A DNA stretch of 64,000 bases, taken from the NCBI RefSeq assembly GCF_020535405.1, contig NZ_CP085036.1, forward strand, positions 2,604,001-2,668,000, in the 5' to 3' direction. Position 1 is the stretch's first letter, and every line of letters begins with the position of its first letter. The notes beneath the pieces were generated by a model. The model saw only the letters and a program-made list of their open reading frames with translations, did no database searches and was not told the origin of the DNA. The DNA comes from Antiquaquibacter oligotrophicus. GTDB lineage: Bacteria > Actinomycetota > Actinomycetes > Actinomycetales > Microbacteriaceae. The translations under genes were made by a program, and so were the position numbers. Shown in pieces: positions 33,124-41,498 of the stretch.

Positions 33124-34470
33124 ATGACCTCCACCCCTTCCGCCGTCGCCACCGCGACCGCTCCCACGCCGGTGCGGCCCAGCTACGGCGAGCGCTGGCG
33201 CTCCGTGCCGCGCGAAGTCGCCTATCTTCTTGTCGCCTTCCCGCTCGCGCTCGTGGGCTTCGGCGTGACCATCGGCCTGTTCTCGGCCGGAGCCGGCATG
33301 CTCGCGATCCTCATCGGGATCCTGTTTATCGTCGGCGCTCTGTACGTGGCGCGGGGATTCGGCACGGCGAGCCTCGCCCTCCTCCGATTCGCCGGGCGTC
33401 CGGCAATCGAGAAACCCGAATGGCAGGATGCCCGGGCAGCGTCGGGCTTCGTCGGCTGGGTCCGTGCGACCCTTGGCAACGGGCACTACTGGCTTTACCT
33501 GCTCCACGTCATGGTCGTCGAGTTCTTTATCGCCACCATCACGTGGTCGATCACCGTCACCTGGCTTGCCGTAGGACTCGGCGGCATCAGCTACTGGTTC
33601 TGGGATGGGTTCATCCCCGACAGCGATCGGGACTTCTTCCTCGTTCAGTGGATAGTCGAGCGTTTCGGCGGTGAGGTCGCCAACCCGGCGATCGCCGACT
33701 CGATTCTCCAGTTCATCTTTGGAGTCATCTTCCTGGCGACGTTGCCCTTCGTCACACGCGGGCTCACGACACTGCACTGGGTTGTGGCACGCGGGATGCT
33801 CGGTGCCTTCCGTAGTGACGCGCTCCAGCGTGAAGTGGTGACTCTCAGCCAGGAGCGTGGTGCCGCCGTCTCTGCGGAGGGCCAGTCGCTGCGCAGGCTC
33901 GAGCGCGACATCCATGACGGACCCCAGCAGCGCCTGGTGCGGTTGCAGATGGACATCGCCGCCGCCGAGCGCCAGCTCGACACCGACCCGGAGAAAACCA
34001 AGAGTCTCCTCGCCGACGCCATGCGTCAGTCGAAGGACGCACTGGAGGAGCTTCGCGCGCTCTCGCGAGGATTCGCTCCGCCGATCCTCCTCGACCGTGG
34101 CCTCGTCGCAGCGATCGAATCCGTAGCAATACGAGGTCCGATTGCGGCTCAGGTCACGAACGAACTCCCGGATGACCTCGTGATTCCGCAGGAGATCGAG
34201 CGCACCGCCTACTTCGTTGCCGCGGAAGCTCTCACCAACGCAGCCAAACACGCCGGGGCATCCGAGGCGCGAGTCCGTGTCGGAGTGGACGGGGCCTGGC
34301 TGACGGTCGACATCTCCGACGATGGATCCGGCGGCGCGACCCTCGTCGACGACCACGGGCTGGCCGGACTCCATGAGCGACTGCGCGGCATCGGGGGAGT
34401 GCTGAGCGTTGATAGTCCCGTTGGCGGGCCGACCACCGTCTCCGCCCGCCTCCCGCTCACCTACCCTTGA
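33124..34470 (+). CDS. Sensor histidine kinase (NarL-class HisKA_3)
   Basis: 448 residues. Four membrane helices (about 33-53, 55-78, 125-157 as a longer span, 193-212) form a sensor domain; then DHp with the phospho-acceptor H264 (RDIHDGPQQRLVRLQMD) and HATPase with the N box (EALTNAAKHAG) and GHGLAG-type G box (DDHGLAGLHERL). It pairs with the LuxR response regulator three bases downstream. The signal is unknown. GAAAGG precedes the ATG. Confidence 0.92.
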   Translation: MTSTPSAVATATAPTPVRPSYGERWRSVPREVAYLLVAFPLALVGFGVTIGLFSAGAGMLAILIGILFIVGALYVARGFGTASLALLRFAGRPAIEKPEWQDARAASGFVGWVRATLGNGHYWLYLLHVMVVEFFIATITWSITVTWLAVGLGGISYWFWDGFIPDSDRDFFLVQWIVERFGGEVANPAIADSILQFIFGVIFLATLPFVTRGLTTLHWVVARGMLGAFRSDALQREVVTLSQERGAAVSAEGQSLRRLERDIHDGPQQRLVRLQMDIAAAERQLDTDPEKTKSLLADAMRQSKDALEELRALSRGFAPPILLDRGLVAAIESVAIRGPIAAQVTNELPDDLVIPQEIERTAYFVAAEALTNAAKHAGASEARVRVGVDGAWLTVDISDDGSGGATLVDDHGLAGLHERLRGIGGVLSVDSPVGGPTTVSARLPLTYP

Positions 34471-34473
34471 CGC

Positions 34474-35124
34474 ATGAGCACCCGAGTTGTTGTCGCTGAT
34501 GATTCAGTGCTGCTTCGCGAGGGGCTCGTCCGTGTGCTCGACGAGGCAGGGTTCGACGTTGTCGCTTCCTACGGAAACGCTGACGATCTCCTCGCGGAGC
34601 TTGGAGCAACCACGCCCGATCTCGTTGTTCTCGACGTTCGGATGCCGCCAACCTTCCGCGACGAAGGGGTGCGGGCCGCGATCCGAGCGCGGGCAGAGAT
34701 GCCGCGGGTGGGCATCCTGCTGCTCTCGCAATACGTGGAAGTCGCATACGCGCAAGAGTTGCTCTCCGCGGGCGAAGGGGGAGTGGGCTACCTGCTCAAA
34801 GACCGCGTCGCCTCACTGAGCGAACTCAAGGATGCCGTGCAGCGCATCGCAGCCGGCGGCACCGTGCTCGACCCCGAAGTTGTTGCCCAGCTCCTGGGCA
34901 GACGCCACAACCCGCTCAGCACACTCACACCTCGCGAACGCGAAGTCATGGCGCTCATGGCGGAGGGTCGCACCAACTCCGCGATCGCCTCGGCGCTCGT
35001 CATCGGCACAGGCGCCGTGGAGAAGAACGTGACATCCATCTTCCAGAAGCTGGGGCTGGATGACTCGGGCACAGACCACCGCCGTGTGCTCGCCGTGCTC
35101 GCCTGGCTTCAACGCCAGGAGTAG
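34474..35124 (+). CDS. LuxR/NarL-family response regulator
   Basis: 216 residues. REC domain with D9/D10, phospho-acceptor D54 (LVVLDVRMPP) and conserved Lys in LLKDRV, linked to a LuxR helix-turn-helix (LTPREREVMALMAEG, GAVEKNVTSIFQKLG). It follows the kinase after three bases and is its partner. It binds DNA as a dimer; three GGGTAA direct repeats at 35317-35353 are a possible local site. Confidence 0.94.
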   Translation: MSTRVVVADDSVLLREGLVRVLDEAGFDVVASYGNADDLLAELGATTPDLVVLDVRMPPTFRDEGVRAAIRARAEMPRVGILLLSQYVEVAYAQELLSAGEGGVGYLLKDRVASLSELKDAVQRIAAGGTVLDPEVVAQLLGRRHNPLSTLTPREREVMALMAEGRTNSAIASALVIGTGAVEKNVTSIFQKLGLDDSGTDHRRVLAVLAWLQRQE

Positions 35125-35139
35125 CACGGCGAGACAGGG

Positions 35140-35304
35140 CTAGGAAGCGAGCCTGCTAGTCGAGTAGCCGAACGCGGTCTGAACCTCGGGGCGCGGGCGC
35201 TCGACGCGCTCCGTCCACACGGTTCCGTTCCACCACCGCAGAAGGCCGGAACCGGCGGGGTCCGGGTACCAGCCGAAGGGGGCAAGCGACTCGTTTTCGG
35301 GCAT
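35140..35304 (-). CDS. Small DUF2510 protein
   Basis: 54 residues: APFGWYPDPAGSGLLRWWNGTVWTERV followed by an unrelated tail. Almost the whole protein is the DUF2510 module, with no membrane helix. GAGGA seven bases upstream supports the ATG at 35304. It is convergent with the response regulator (15 bases apart). Function unknown. Confidence 0.72.
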   Translation of the reverse strand: MPENESLAPFGWYPDPAGSGLLRWWNGTVWTERVERPRPEVQTAFGYSTSRLAS

Positions 35305-35316
35305 GATCGAATCCTC

Positions 35317-35382
35317 GGGTAAACAGCAGGGTAAGCAATCGGCTTCGGGTAAGCCGTCGGGTGTCCTCATAGTAGAGGACAC
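35317..35382 (-). promoter_or_regulatory. GGGTAA repeats and an 8-bp palindrome upstream of the DUF2510 gene
   Basis: GGGTAA at 35317, 35329 and 35347 (direct repeats) and the inverted repeat GTGTCCTC / GAGGACAC at 35361-35382. Possible regulator binding region. Confidence 0.4.
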
Positions 35383-35441
35383 GATGGGGTACAGACCAAG
35401 ACCCCCAATGGGGTGACGACGGGGCGCGGCATCCGCTCGGG

Positions 35442-35447
35442 TACAGT
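35442..35447 (+). promoter_or_regulatory. -10 box TACAGT of the 57-aa gene (leaderless)
   Basis: TACAGT, six bases (GAGCGT), ATG at 35454. Confidence 0.5.
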
Positions 35448-35453
35448 GAGCGT

Positions 35454-35627
35454 ATGAAGATGATCGCGTTCCTCGTCTCCCTGGCACTCTTCATCGGTGG
35501 CCTCTACCTCATGGGCATGGCATTCACCGTGGAGGGTCTCGAGTCGGTCCTCTTCATCGCCGGGATTCTCATCACGTCGCTTGGCATCGTGATCCCCGTG
35601 CACGTGCTCAAGCGCGTCGACGGCTAA
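35454..35627 (+). CDS. 57-residue membrane protein
   Basis: Short gene below usual cut-offs. Two hydrophobic helices (about 4-22 and 32-52) joined by VEGLES and a basic KRVDG end. A leaderless-type promoter directly precedes it, and third-position GC is high, so it is a real gene. Function unknown; its layout resembles small accessory membrane proteins. Confidence 0.7.
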   Translation: MKMIAFLVSLALFIGGLYLMGMAFTVEGLESVLFIAGILITSLGIVIPVHVLKRVDG

Positions 35628-35666
35628 CCCGACCAGGTCGTTTTCCGAACGCACAGAACCGTGCGA

Positions 35667-35672
35667 TACCCT
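35667..35672 (+). promoter_or_regulatory. -10 box TACCCT of the 35679 gene (leaderless)
   Basis: TACCCT, six bases, ATG at 35679. Confidence 0.45.
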
Positions 35673-35678
35673 CGCCGT

Positions 35679-36077
35679 ATGACAAGGGTGTTGCTCGGAA
35701 TCGCTTCAGTTCTCCTCCTCGCTGGCTGCACTGCCGGAGGCATGGGAGGCGGTACCACGCCACCCCCGATCGAAGTGCCGCCGGCGCTCCAGACGCCCGC
35801 GCCCGTCACCGACGAATGCCGCGACGCGATGGCGGCGTTCGGTGCCGTCCCGGCCGAAGACACGGTGGCCCTCAACGACGCCGGCCTCGCGATCACTGAT
35901 TCCTGCGCTGGCTGGACCGAGTTCATGGCCGTCGTGAGTGAGAACCCCACCGCCGTTGGCTACGCCACCGCCGAAGAGGTCGACGAGAAGGCTCTCGCCA
36001 AGCGCGTGTGCGCCGAGGCGCGTATGGACACGCCGTTCTGCATGTCCGTCGAGCGCGTCGGGTTGCTGTCGGAGTAA
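35679..36077 (+). CDS. Small lipoprotein, hypothetical
   Basis: 132 residues, exported, lipobox LAGC (C17), then a Pro/Thr linker and a domain with three cysteines (DECRDAM, DSCAGW, VCAEARMDTPFC region, possibly four). No catalytic motif. Membrane-anchored outside the cell. A leaderless-type promoter precedes it. Family unknown. Confidence 0.75.
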   Translation: MTRVLLGIASVLLLAGCTAGGMGGGTTPPPIEVPPALQTPAPVTDECRDAMAAFGAVPAEDTVALNDAGLAITDSCAGWTEFMAVVSENPTAVGYATAEEVDEKALAKRVCAEARMDTPFCMSVERVGLLSE

Positions 36078-36148
36078 CTGCGCCATAACGCCAAGTCCCG
36101 GGCGTGCGTCAAGCGGGCGATCCGCGCGTGGGCAGTCGTATGTCCGGT

Positions 36149-36154
36149 TAGCGT
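36149..36154 (+). promoter_or_regulatory. -10 box TAGCGT of the 36161 gene (leaderless)
   Basis: TAGCGT, six bases (TGGCCT), ATG at 36161. Confidence 0.45.
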
Positions 36155-36160
36155 TGGCCT

Positions 36161-36706
36161 ATGAGTAATGCGCGCCAGATCACTGACGTGCGTCGCACGC
36201 GAACGAGGCGTGTGCTGACTGCAGCCTCGATTCTTGTCATGCCCATGCTTCTTTCTGCGTGCCTGGCATTGCACAGGGTGACGTTCGAGAGTGCGGTCGG
36301 AACGTGGGTCTATGAAGAATCGGACGAGTTCTCGACGCTAATCATCCGCCCCGATGGAACGTTCGAAGCCTGGAATTTTCCTGCTGAGTTCATTACCGAA
36401 GGTTGGAGCTTCGACACCGATTGGGATGGACGGATTGATTGGGACGACTCTGTAACGGCGCGAGGCACGGTGACGTGGTTCGGACGCGACGACGAGTTCG
36501 CGTTTCACTTCGATGAGCCCTCTGATTTTCAAGGCGAGACCCTCTGGGGTTGGATCCGGGTAGCTCGGGGGGAGATTTTCTTCAATGCCGGATACTTTGA
36601 TTTTCCACATCAATTCTCCTACGTCCGACGGGCGGCCGACGCCGGTGCCCCGCGGATGGCGGATCAGATGTCTCAAACCGGTGCTGTGACGGGAATCCCC
36701 TACTGA
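36161..36706 (+). CDS. Lipoprotein, hypothetical, lower GC
   Basis: 181 residues. A basic N-terminus (RRTRTRR), hydrophobic core and lipobox LSAC (C34) are followed by a beta-rich domain full of Trp, Asp and Phe (WDGRIDWDDS, FHFDEPSDF). Third-position AT is higher than in neighbours, suggesting transfer. Family unknown. A strong hairpin follows. Confidence 0.72.
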   Translation: MSNARQITDVRRTRTRRVLTAASILVMPMLLSACLALHRVTFESAVGTWVYEESDEFSTLIIRPDGTFEAWNFPAEFITEGWSFDTDWDGRIDWDDSVTARGTVTWFGRDDEFAFHFDEPSDFQGETLWGWIRVARGEIFFNAGYFDFPHQFSYVRRAADAGAPRMADQMSQTGAVTGIPY

Positions 36707-36776
36707 GCCGCCTCCACGCCGCTTCGCGGCGCGGCGGACTGCTCAGCGGGGGCCCATTCGATTCGCAGTGCTATTG

Positions 36777-36823
36777 CAGAATGAGGAATGCCCCCGCCTG
36801 CGGCAGGGGCATTCCTCATTCTG
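36777..36823. terminator. Strong bidirectional hairpin terminator
   Basis: Perfect 18-bp stem (36777-36794 with 36806-36823) with an 11-base loop, lying between the lipoprotein and the reverse-strand tRNA-Gly. It can terminate both; the right arm touches the tRNA CCA end. Confidence 0.85.
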
Positions 36824-36895
36824 GAGGGGATGACGGGAATCGAACCCGCGTAATCAGTTTGGAAGACTGAGGCTCTACCATTGAGCTACATCCCC
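36822..36895 (-). tRNA. tRNA-Gly (TCC anticodon)
   Basis: Acceptor stem GGGGATG with CATCCCC, anticodon loop CTTCCAA (TCC, Gly), T arm GCGGG/CCCGT with TTCGATT, discriminator T, encoded CCA at 36822-36824. Reads toward the lipoprotein gene and ends against the 18-bp hairpin. Confidence 0.96.
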
Positions 36896-37031
36896 GCGTC
36901 GGCTAAACCGCGCGGGTAGCACTCTACCGGAAGAATGCCGGGCCCCTGGCATCCGACGACTCGGCAGAGGGATGCGCTAGCGCGTTACACTGTCCGAGGC
37001 CTAAAACCGATCGACGATCGGCGCGCAACTG

Positions 37032-37105
37032 CGGGGCGTAGCTCAGCTTGGTAGAGCGCCCGCTTTGGGAGCGGGAGGTCGCAGGTTCAAATCCTGTCGC
37101 CCCGA
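37032..37105 (+). tRNA. tRNA-Pro (TGG anticodon)
   Basis: Acceptor stem CGGGGCG with CGCCCCG, D arm with TTGG, anticodon loop TTTGGGA (TGG, Pro), T arm GCAGG/CCTGT, discriminator A, no encoded CCA. TACACT at 36986 is its likely -10. It lies 34 bases before tig. Confidence 0.96.
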
Positions 37106-37139
37106 CACATCGTCACACCAACCACAGGAGAACCACGAC

Positions 37140-38552
37140 GTGAAGACCACCGTTGAGACGCTCAGCCCCACGCGCGTCAAGCTCACCCTCGACGTCACCC
37201 CCGAGGACCTCAAGCCGAGCATCGACCACGCCTACGAGCACATCGCGCAGTCGGTGAACATCCCCGGCTTCCGCCGGGGCAAGGTGCCGCCGCAGCTCAT
37301 CGACCAGCGTGTCGGCCGCGAAGAAGTACTGCAGCACGCCGTCAACGACGGTCTCGACCGTTTCTACCGCGACGCTGCAGCCGAGCAGAAGATCAAGGCC
37401 ATCGGGCGCCCGCAGGCCGACATCGTCACGTGGCCCGAGATCAAGGACTTCTCTGGCGACCTCGTTGTCACCATCGAGGTGGATGTGCGCCCCGAGGTCG
37501 AGCTTCCCGCCTACGACAAGCTGACCCTCACGGTCGACCCGATCGAGGTTTCCGCTGACGACGTCAAGGACGAACTCGACAATCTGCGCAGCCGCTTCGG
37601 CACACTCGTCACCGTCGACCGTCCGGCCAAGAGCGGTGACTTCGCGCAGCTCGACCTCACGGCATCCATCGGCGACAACGAGGTGGACTCGGCCACGAGC
37701 ATCTCCTACGAGGTCGGCTCCGGTGAGCTCATCGAAGGCATCGACGAGGCGCTCGACGGTCTGAGTGCCGGCGAGACCACCACGTTCGAGTCGACCCTCC
37801 TCGGCGGAGACCACGAGGGCGAGACGGCCCTCATCACCGTCAACCTCCTCGCCGTCAAGGAGCGCGAGCTGCCGGAGGCCGACGACGATTTCGCCCAGAT
37901 CGCCAGCCAGTTCGACACCATCAAAGAGCTGAAGGCCGACATCAAGGAGCAGGTGGAGAAGTCGAAGTCCTTCGGTCAGGGTGCCCAGGCGCGTGACCAG
38001 ATCGTCGACCTCCTGCTGGAGCAGCTCGACATCCCGGTTCCGCCGAAGCTGGTCGAGGACGAGGTGCACCGTCACCTCGAGAACGAGAACCGCCTCGAGG
38101 ACGACGTTCACCGCGCCGAGGTGCAGGAGTCCAGCGAGAAGACGTTCCGCACCCAGATCTTGCTCGACGCGATCGTCGAGGCCGAGGGTATCAAGGTGGG
38201 CCAGAACGAGCTCACCACCTACCTCGTGCAGTCGGCAGCCCAGTACGGCATGGAGCCGGGTGAGTTCATCCAGGTGCTCGACAAGAACGGCCAGATCCCC
38301 AGCATGGTCGCCGAGGTTGCGCGGTCGAAGGCGCTGGCCACGGTTCTGTCGAAGGCCAAGGTCGTCGACACGAAGGGCAAGAAGGTGGATGTTTCGGCCT
38401 TCACCGCACCACTCATCAGCAACGATGACGACACCTTCATCGAGACCTCGGACTTCGCCGGTGACCCCGGACACCAGCACGACAACGGCAACATGAAGGA
38501 CTCGCACGGCCGTAAGCCCGGCCACGAGCACTACGGTCACGACCACAGCTAA
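37140..38552 (+). CDS. tig: Trigger factor
   Basis: 470 residues. Ribosome-associated peptidyl-prolyl isomerase and chaperone. The ribosome-binding loop GFRRGK is at 43-48; the FKBP-type PPIase lies at about 160-240; the C-terminal arms follow. The last 30 residues are unusually rich in His, Gly and Asp (about eight His), like the metal-binding tails of SlyD. GTG at 37140 is preceded by AGGAG nine bases upstream. It lies with clpP1P2 and clpX in the usual order, here interrupted by a PLP enzyme gene and a copper-type cluster. Confidence 0.96.
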   Translation: MKTTVETLSPTRVKLTLDVTPEDLKPSIDHAYEHIAQSVNIPGFRRGKVPPQLIDQRVGREEVLQHAVNDGLDRFYRDAAAEQKIKAIGRPQADIVTWPEIKDFSGDLVVTIEVDVRPEVELPAYDKLTLTVDPIEVSADDVKDELDNLRSRFGTLVTVDRPAKSGDFAQLDLTASIGDNEVDSATSISYEVGSGELIEGIDEALDGLSAGETTTFESTLLGGDHEGETALITVNLLAVKERELPEADDDFAQIASQFDTIKELKADIKEQVEKSKSFGQGAQARDQIVDLLLEQLDIPVPPKLVEDEVHRHLENENRLEDDVHRAEVQESSEKTFRTQILLDAIVEAEGIKVGQNELTTYLVQSAAQYGMEPGEFIQVLDKNGQIPSMVAEVARSKALATVLSKAKVVDTKGKKVDVSAFTAPLISNDDDTFIETSDFAGDPGHQHDNGNMKDSHGRKPGHEHYGHDHS

Positions 38553-38572
38553 CGTGGCGTAACGTCACCGCT

Positions 38573-38606
38573 CATGCCCCCGCGCTTCGCTTAGCGTGGG
38601 GGCATG
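38573..38606 (+). terminator. Hairpin behind tig spanning the next start
   Basis: 14-bp stem with one G-T pair (38573-38586 with 38593-38606). The right arm contains the TAGCGT -10 and the ATG of the PLP enzyme gene. It may terminate tig and hold that start in a hairpin. Confidence 0.55.
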
Positions 38607-39809
38607 ACTGTTTCACGCCCCGACAAACACGACCCCGTCACCCTTGGCGAACTCAGCAGGGCGGTGCACGCCGGGAACACCGTGGACGAAGGTTCGGGGG
38701 CTATCCGCACGCCGATTGTGCTCGCGAACTCCTACGCACTGCCCGACGACCCCTCGACCATCAGTTGGTCGGGCACCGACGTGCCCCTCTACACACGCAA
38801 CAGCGGCACAAACCAGCTCGCATTGCAGTCGAAACTCGCCCTCCTCGAGGGAGCCGAGGATGCCGTCGCGCTCGCGAGCGGCGTCGCCGCCCTGCACGCC
38901 GTCTTCTTCACCTTCCTCAAGGCGGGTGATCACGTGGTCGTCACCGATCAGGGCTACGAGGCGATCTACAAGCTCTTCACAGACCTCCTGCCCGTGAAGT
39001 TCGGCATCGAGGCGACGTTCGTCGACACGTCGGACCTGGATGCAGTGCGCGCGGCACTGCGTCCGACAACGGTGCTCGTGCACACGGAGAGCATCGCCAA
39101 TCCCACAACGAGGGTTGCCGACATCCGCGCCCTAGCCGACCTCGCCCACGGGGTTGGGGCGCTCCTCACGGTTGACGGCACCTTCGCACCGCCGCCGCTA
39201 CTGCGCCCACTCGACCACGGCGCCGACCTCGTGGTCCACTCCCTGACCAAGTACATCAACGGTCACGGGGATGCCATGGGCGGATCGGTCGCGGGCAGCC
39301 GTGAGTTGATCCAGCGCATCAAGAACGAAGCCATGGTCGATGCCGGCGGCGTGATCAGTCCCTTCAACGCCTGGTTGATCAACCGTGGCTCCGTCACGTT
39401 GCCGCTGCGCATTCGTCAGCATGTCGCGACGGCGCAGGTCCTCGCGGAGTTCCTGGATGCCGACTCGAGGGTCGCGTTCGTGGCCTACCCGGGTCTGCCC
39501 TCGCATCCGCAGCACGACTTGGCGGGCACCCTTCTGCCGCTGGGGGCTGGCGGCATGATGGCCTTCGCCGTCGAGGGTGACGCAGACACGCAGAACCGGT
39601 TCGTTTCGAACCTCAAGCTGATCACCTCAGCCGTGTCCCTCGGTCACGACGAATCGCTCATCGTGCATGTCGGCACGAGCGGGCCGCGAGTTGCGCGATA
39701 TCCCGAAGTTTTTCGCACCTACGGGCACTTGCGGTTCTCGGTCGGTCTCGAGGATGCCGACGACCTCATCGCCGACCTCAGCGCGGCGCTCGACGCGACG
39801 TTCGGCTAG
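38604..39809 (+). CDS. Cys/Met metabolism PLP-dependent enzyme (cystathionine gamma-synthase/lyase-like)
   Basis: 401 residues, cytoplasmic. The PLP lysine is K216 in HSLTKYINGHGD, the cofactor-stacking Tyr is Y63 in PLYTRNSGTNQ, and D191 (VDGTFAPP) contacts the pyridine N. The fold is the gamma-family. Which reaction (synthase, beta-lyase or gamma-lyase) cannot be told from sequence alone. A leaderless-type promoter (TAGCGT-N6-ATG) lies inside the hairpin behind tig. Its stop overlaps the small gene at 39806 (CTAG). Confidence 0.9.
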   Translation: MTVSRPDKHDPVTLGELSRAVHAGNTVDEGSGAIRTPIVLANSYALPDDPSTISWSGTDVPLYTRNSGTNQLALQSKLALLEGAEDAVALASGVAALHAVFFTFLKAGDHVVVTDQGYEAIYKLFTDLLPVKFGIEATFVDTSDLDAVRAALRPTTVLVHTESIANPTTRVADIRALADLAHGVGALLTVDGTFAPPPLLRPLDHGADLVVHSLTKYINGHGDAMGGSVAGSRELIQRIKNEAMVDAGGVISPFNAWLINRGSVTLPLRIRQHVATAQVLAEFLDADSRVAFVAYPGLPSHPQHDLAGTLLPLGAGGMMAFAVEGDADTQNRFVSNLKLITSAVSLGHDESLIVHVGTSGPRVARYPEVFRTYGHLRFSVGLEDADDLIADLSAALDATFG

Positions 39810-39964
39810 GAGGCCTTGGCCGCCTCAGCTGCCGCCGTAGCGCAGTCGTGTGCCTGCTCCCACGCGAAAGCGAGGAAGGCGCTCGTCTCGATCGGACCCG
39901 ACTCGCCGCAATCGGCGCAGTAGGGCTCGTATGCCCGGAGTTCGCGGATGTCGATGTCTGCCAT
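39806..39964 (-). CDS. Small protein with a CxxC, hypothetical
   Basis: 52 residues: MADIDIRELRAYEPYCADCGESG followed by an Ala-rich end (split at residue 20). C16-x2-C19 and a further Cys could bind zinc, or the pair may be redox-active. Convergent with the PLP enzyme gene, sharing CTAG. The start is weakly supported by GAAGA upstream. Function unknown. Confidence 0.6.
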   Translation of the reverse strand: MADIDIRELRAYEPYCADCGESGPIETSAFLAFAWEQAHDCATAAAEAAKAS

Positions 39965-40017
39965 ACGAGAATCTTCGCCGCATCCACCGACATTCGCCTC
40001 TATCCCACGCCCGACTT

Positions 40018-40079
40018 CGTGAGGTGCCCAGTTCGGTGGGTGTGGTCGGCTTCCAACCCACCGAACTGGGCACCTCACG
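40018..40079. repeat. 24-bp perfect inverted repeat
   Basis: Arms 40018-40041 and 40056-40079 are perfect reverse complements with a 14-base spacer. There is no T-tract. It lies in the 223-bp gap before clpP1, where nothing else is visible apart from a ribosome site. Confidence 0.85.
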
Positions 40080-40187
40080 GGGGAGGACGCCGGGCACGCG
40101 GCGCTCTGCCCACGGCGAACAGCCCAGAATGCTCGCCCGCGCTTCGATAGATTCATTGCCAGGTAATAACTGAATGGAGCGCATCAC

Positions 40188-40775
40188 ATGGCCGAACCGG
40201 CACTGGTCTCATCCGTCTTCGACAGACTGTTGAAGGACCGCATCATCTGGCTCGGATCGGAAGTCCGTGACGAGAACGCCAACGAGATCGCAGCGAAGCT
40301 TCTGCTCCTCGCGGCTGAGGACCCGAAGCGCGACATCTCCCTCTACATCAACTCGCCCGGTGGTTCGATCACCGCGGGTATGGCGATCTACGACACGATG
40401 CAGTTCGTGCCGAACGACATCGTCACCGTCGGTATCGGTATGGCAGCCTCCATGGGGCAGCTTCTGCTGACCGCTGGCACCAAGGGCAAGCGTTTCATCA
40501 CGCCCAACGCGCGTGTGCTCCTGCACCAGCCGCACGGCGGTTTCGGTGGAACCGCGAGCGACATCCAGACCCAGGCCCAGCTCATCCTCGACATGAAGCG
40601 TCGCCTCGCCGAGATCACCGCCAACGCGACCGGCAAGTCGGTCGAGCAGGTCATCGACGACGGTGACCGCGACCGCTGGTTCACCGCTCAGGAGGCCCTC
40701 GAGTACGGCTTCGTTGACCACATCCGTGAGACCGCACTCGACGTGGCCGAGGTCACTGCGGGCGAGAGCAAGTAA
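40188..40775 (+). CDS. clpP1: ATP-dependent Clp protease proteolytic subunit 1
   Basis: 195 residues. Catalytic triad S88 (GMAASMGQ), H113 (LLHQPHGG) and D162 (GDRDRWF). No long propeptide. It forms mixed rings with ClpP2 in actinobacteria and works with ClpX, ClpC and ClpS. GGAG eight bases before the ATG. It is followed 11 bases later by clpP2, in one operon. Confidence 0.96.
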   Translation: MAEPALVSSVFDRLLKDRIIWLGSEVRDENANEIAAKLLLLAAEDPKRDISLYINSPGGSITAGMAIYDTMQFVPNDIVTVGIGMAASMGQLLLTAGTKGKRFITPNARVLLHQPHGGFGGTASDIQTQAQLILDMKRRLAEITANATGKSVEQVIDDGDRDRWFTAQEALEYGFVDHIRETALDVAEVTAGESK

Positions 40776-40786
40776 GGAAGATCATC

Positions 40787-41446
40787 ATGGAGACCCCCAC
40801 GTTCGCAGCGGCAGGCAACCTGCCGAACTCGCGCTACATCCTGCCCTCGTTCGAAGAGCGCACGGCCTACGGCTACAAGCGCCAGGACCCGTACGCGAAG
40901 CTCTTCGAGGACCGCATCATCTTCCTCGGTGTGCAGGTCGACGACGCGTCGGCCGACGACGTCATGGCCCAGTTGCTCGTGCTCGAGTCGCAGGATCCGG
41001 ACCGCGACATCGTCATGTACATCAACTCGCCCGGTGGCTCGTTCACCGCGATGACGGCCATCTACGACACCATGCAGTACATCCGTCCGCAGATCCAGAC
41101 GGTGGTGCTCGGTCAGGCCGCGTCCGCTGCGGCGGTCATCACCGCCGGTGGCACACAGGGTAAGCGTCTCGCACTCCCGAATGCGCGAATCCTCATTCAC
41201 CAGCCCGCCATCCAGGGTCAGGGTGGTGGACAGGCATCCGACATCGAGATCCAGGCCAACGAGGTGCTGCGTATGCGCACGTGGCTCGAGGAGACGCTCG
41301 CGAAGCACTCGAACCGCACCATCGAGCAGGTGAACAAGGACATCGAGCGTGACAAGATCCTGGGCGCCGACGAGGCCGTCGAGTACGGACTCATCGACCA
41401 GGTGCTCACGTCGCGTAAGAACGCGCCGGCGGCACTGACCGCCTAA
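40787..41446 (+). CDS. clpP2: ATP-dependent Clp protease proteolytic subunit 2
   Basis: 219 residues. Longer N-terminus than ClpP1 (METPTFAAAG, likely processed). Triad S113 (GQAASAAAV), H138 (LIHQPA) and probably D189 (ERDK). The substrate pocket differs from ClpP1, as expected for heteromeric ClpP1P2. Terminated by a clear hairpin. Confidence 0.96.
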   Translation: METPTFAAAGNLPNSRYILPSFEERTAYGYKRQDPYAKLFEDRIIFLGVQVDDASADDVMAQLLVLESQDPDRDIVMYINSPGGSFTAMTAIYDTMQYIRPQIQTVVLGQAASAAAVITAGGTQGKRLALPNARILIHQPAIQGQGGGQASDIEIQANEVLRMRTWLEETLAKHSNRTIEQVNKDIERDKILGADEAVEYGLIDQVLTSRKNAPAALTA

Positions 41447-41459
41447 GCATCGTCAATAG

Positions 41460-41495
41460 CAGAACGGGCCGCTCCTTCGGGGGCGGCCCGTTCTG
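41460..41495 (+). terminator. Terminator of clpP1-clpP2
   Basis: 13-bp stem CAGAACGGGCCGC / GCGGCCCGTTCTG with a 10-base loop, then TATCT. It also lies 3' of the reverse-strand 47-residue gene. Confidence 0.8.
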
Positions 41496-41498
41496 TAT

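Noticed and set aside
37113..38546. A 477-codon open frame on the reverse strand over tig
   Set aside because: It is the mirror of a high-GC gene: low-complexity Val/Leu/Asp, no motif, no promoter, and fully covered by the well-supported tig.
40080..40187. ClgR-type operator before clpP1
   Set aside because: A GCTCGCCCGCGC stretch is present, but the half-site spacing does not match the known CGC-N5-GCG pattern.
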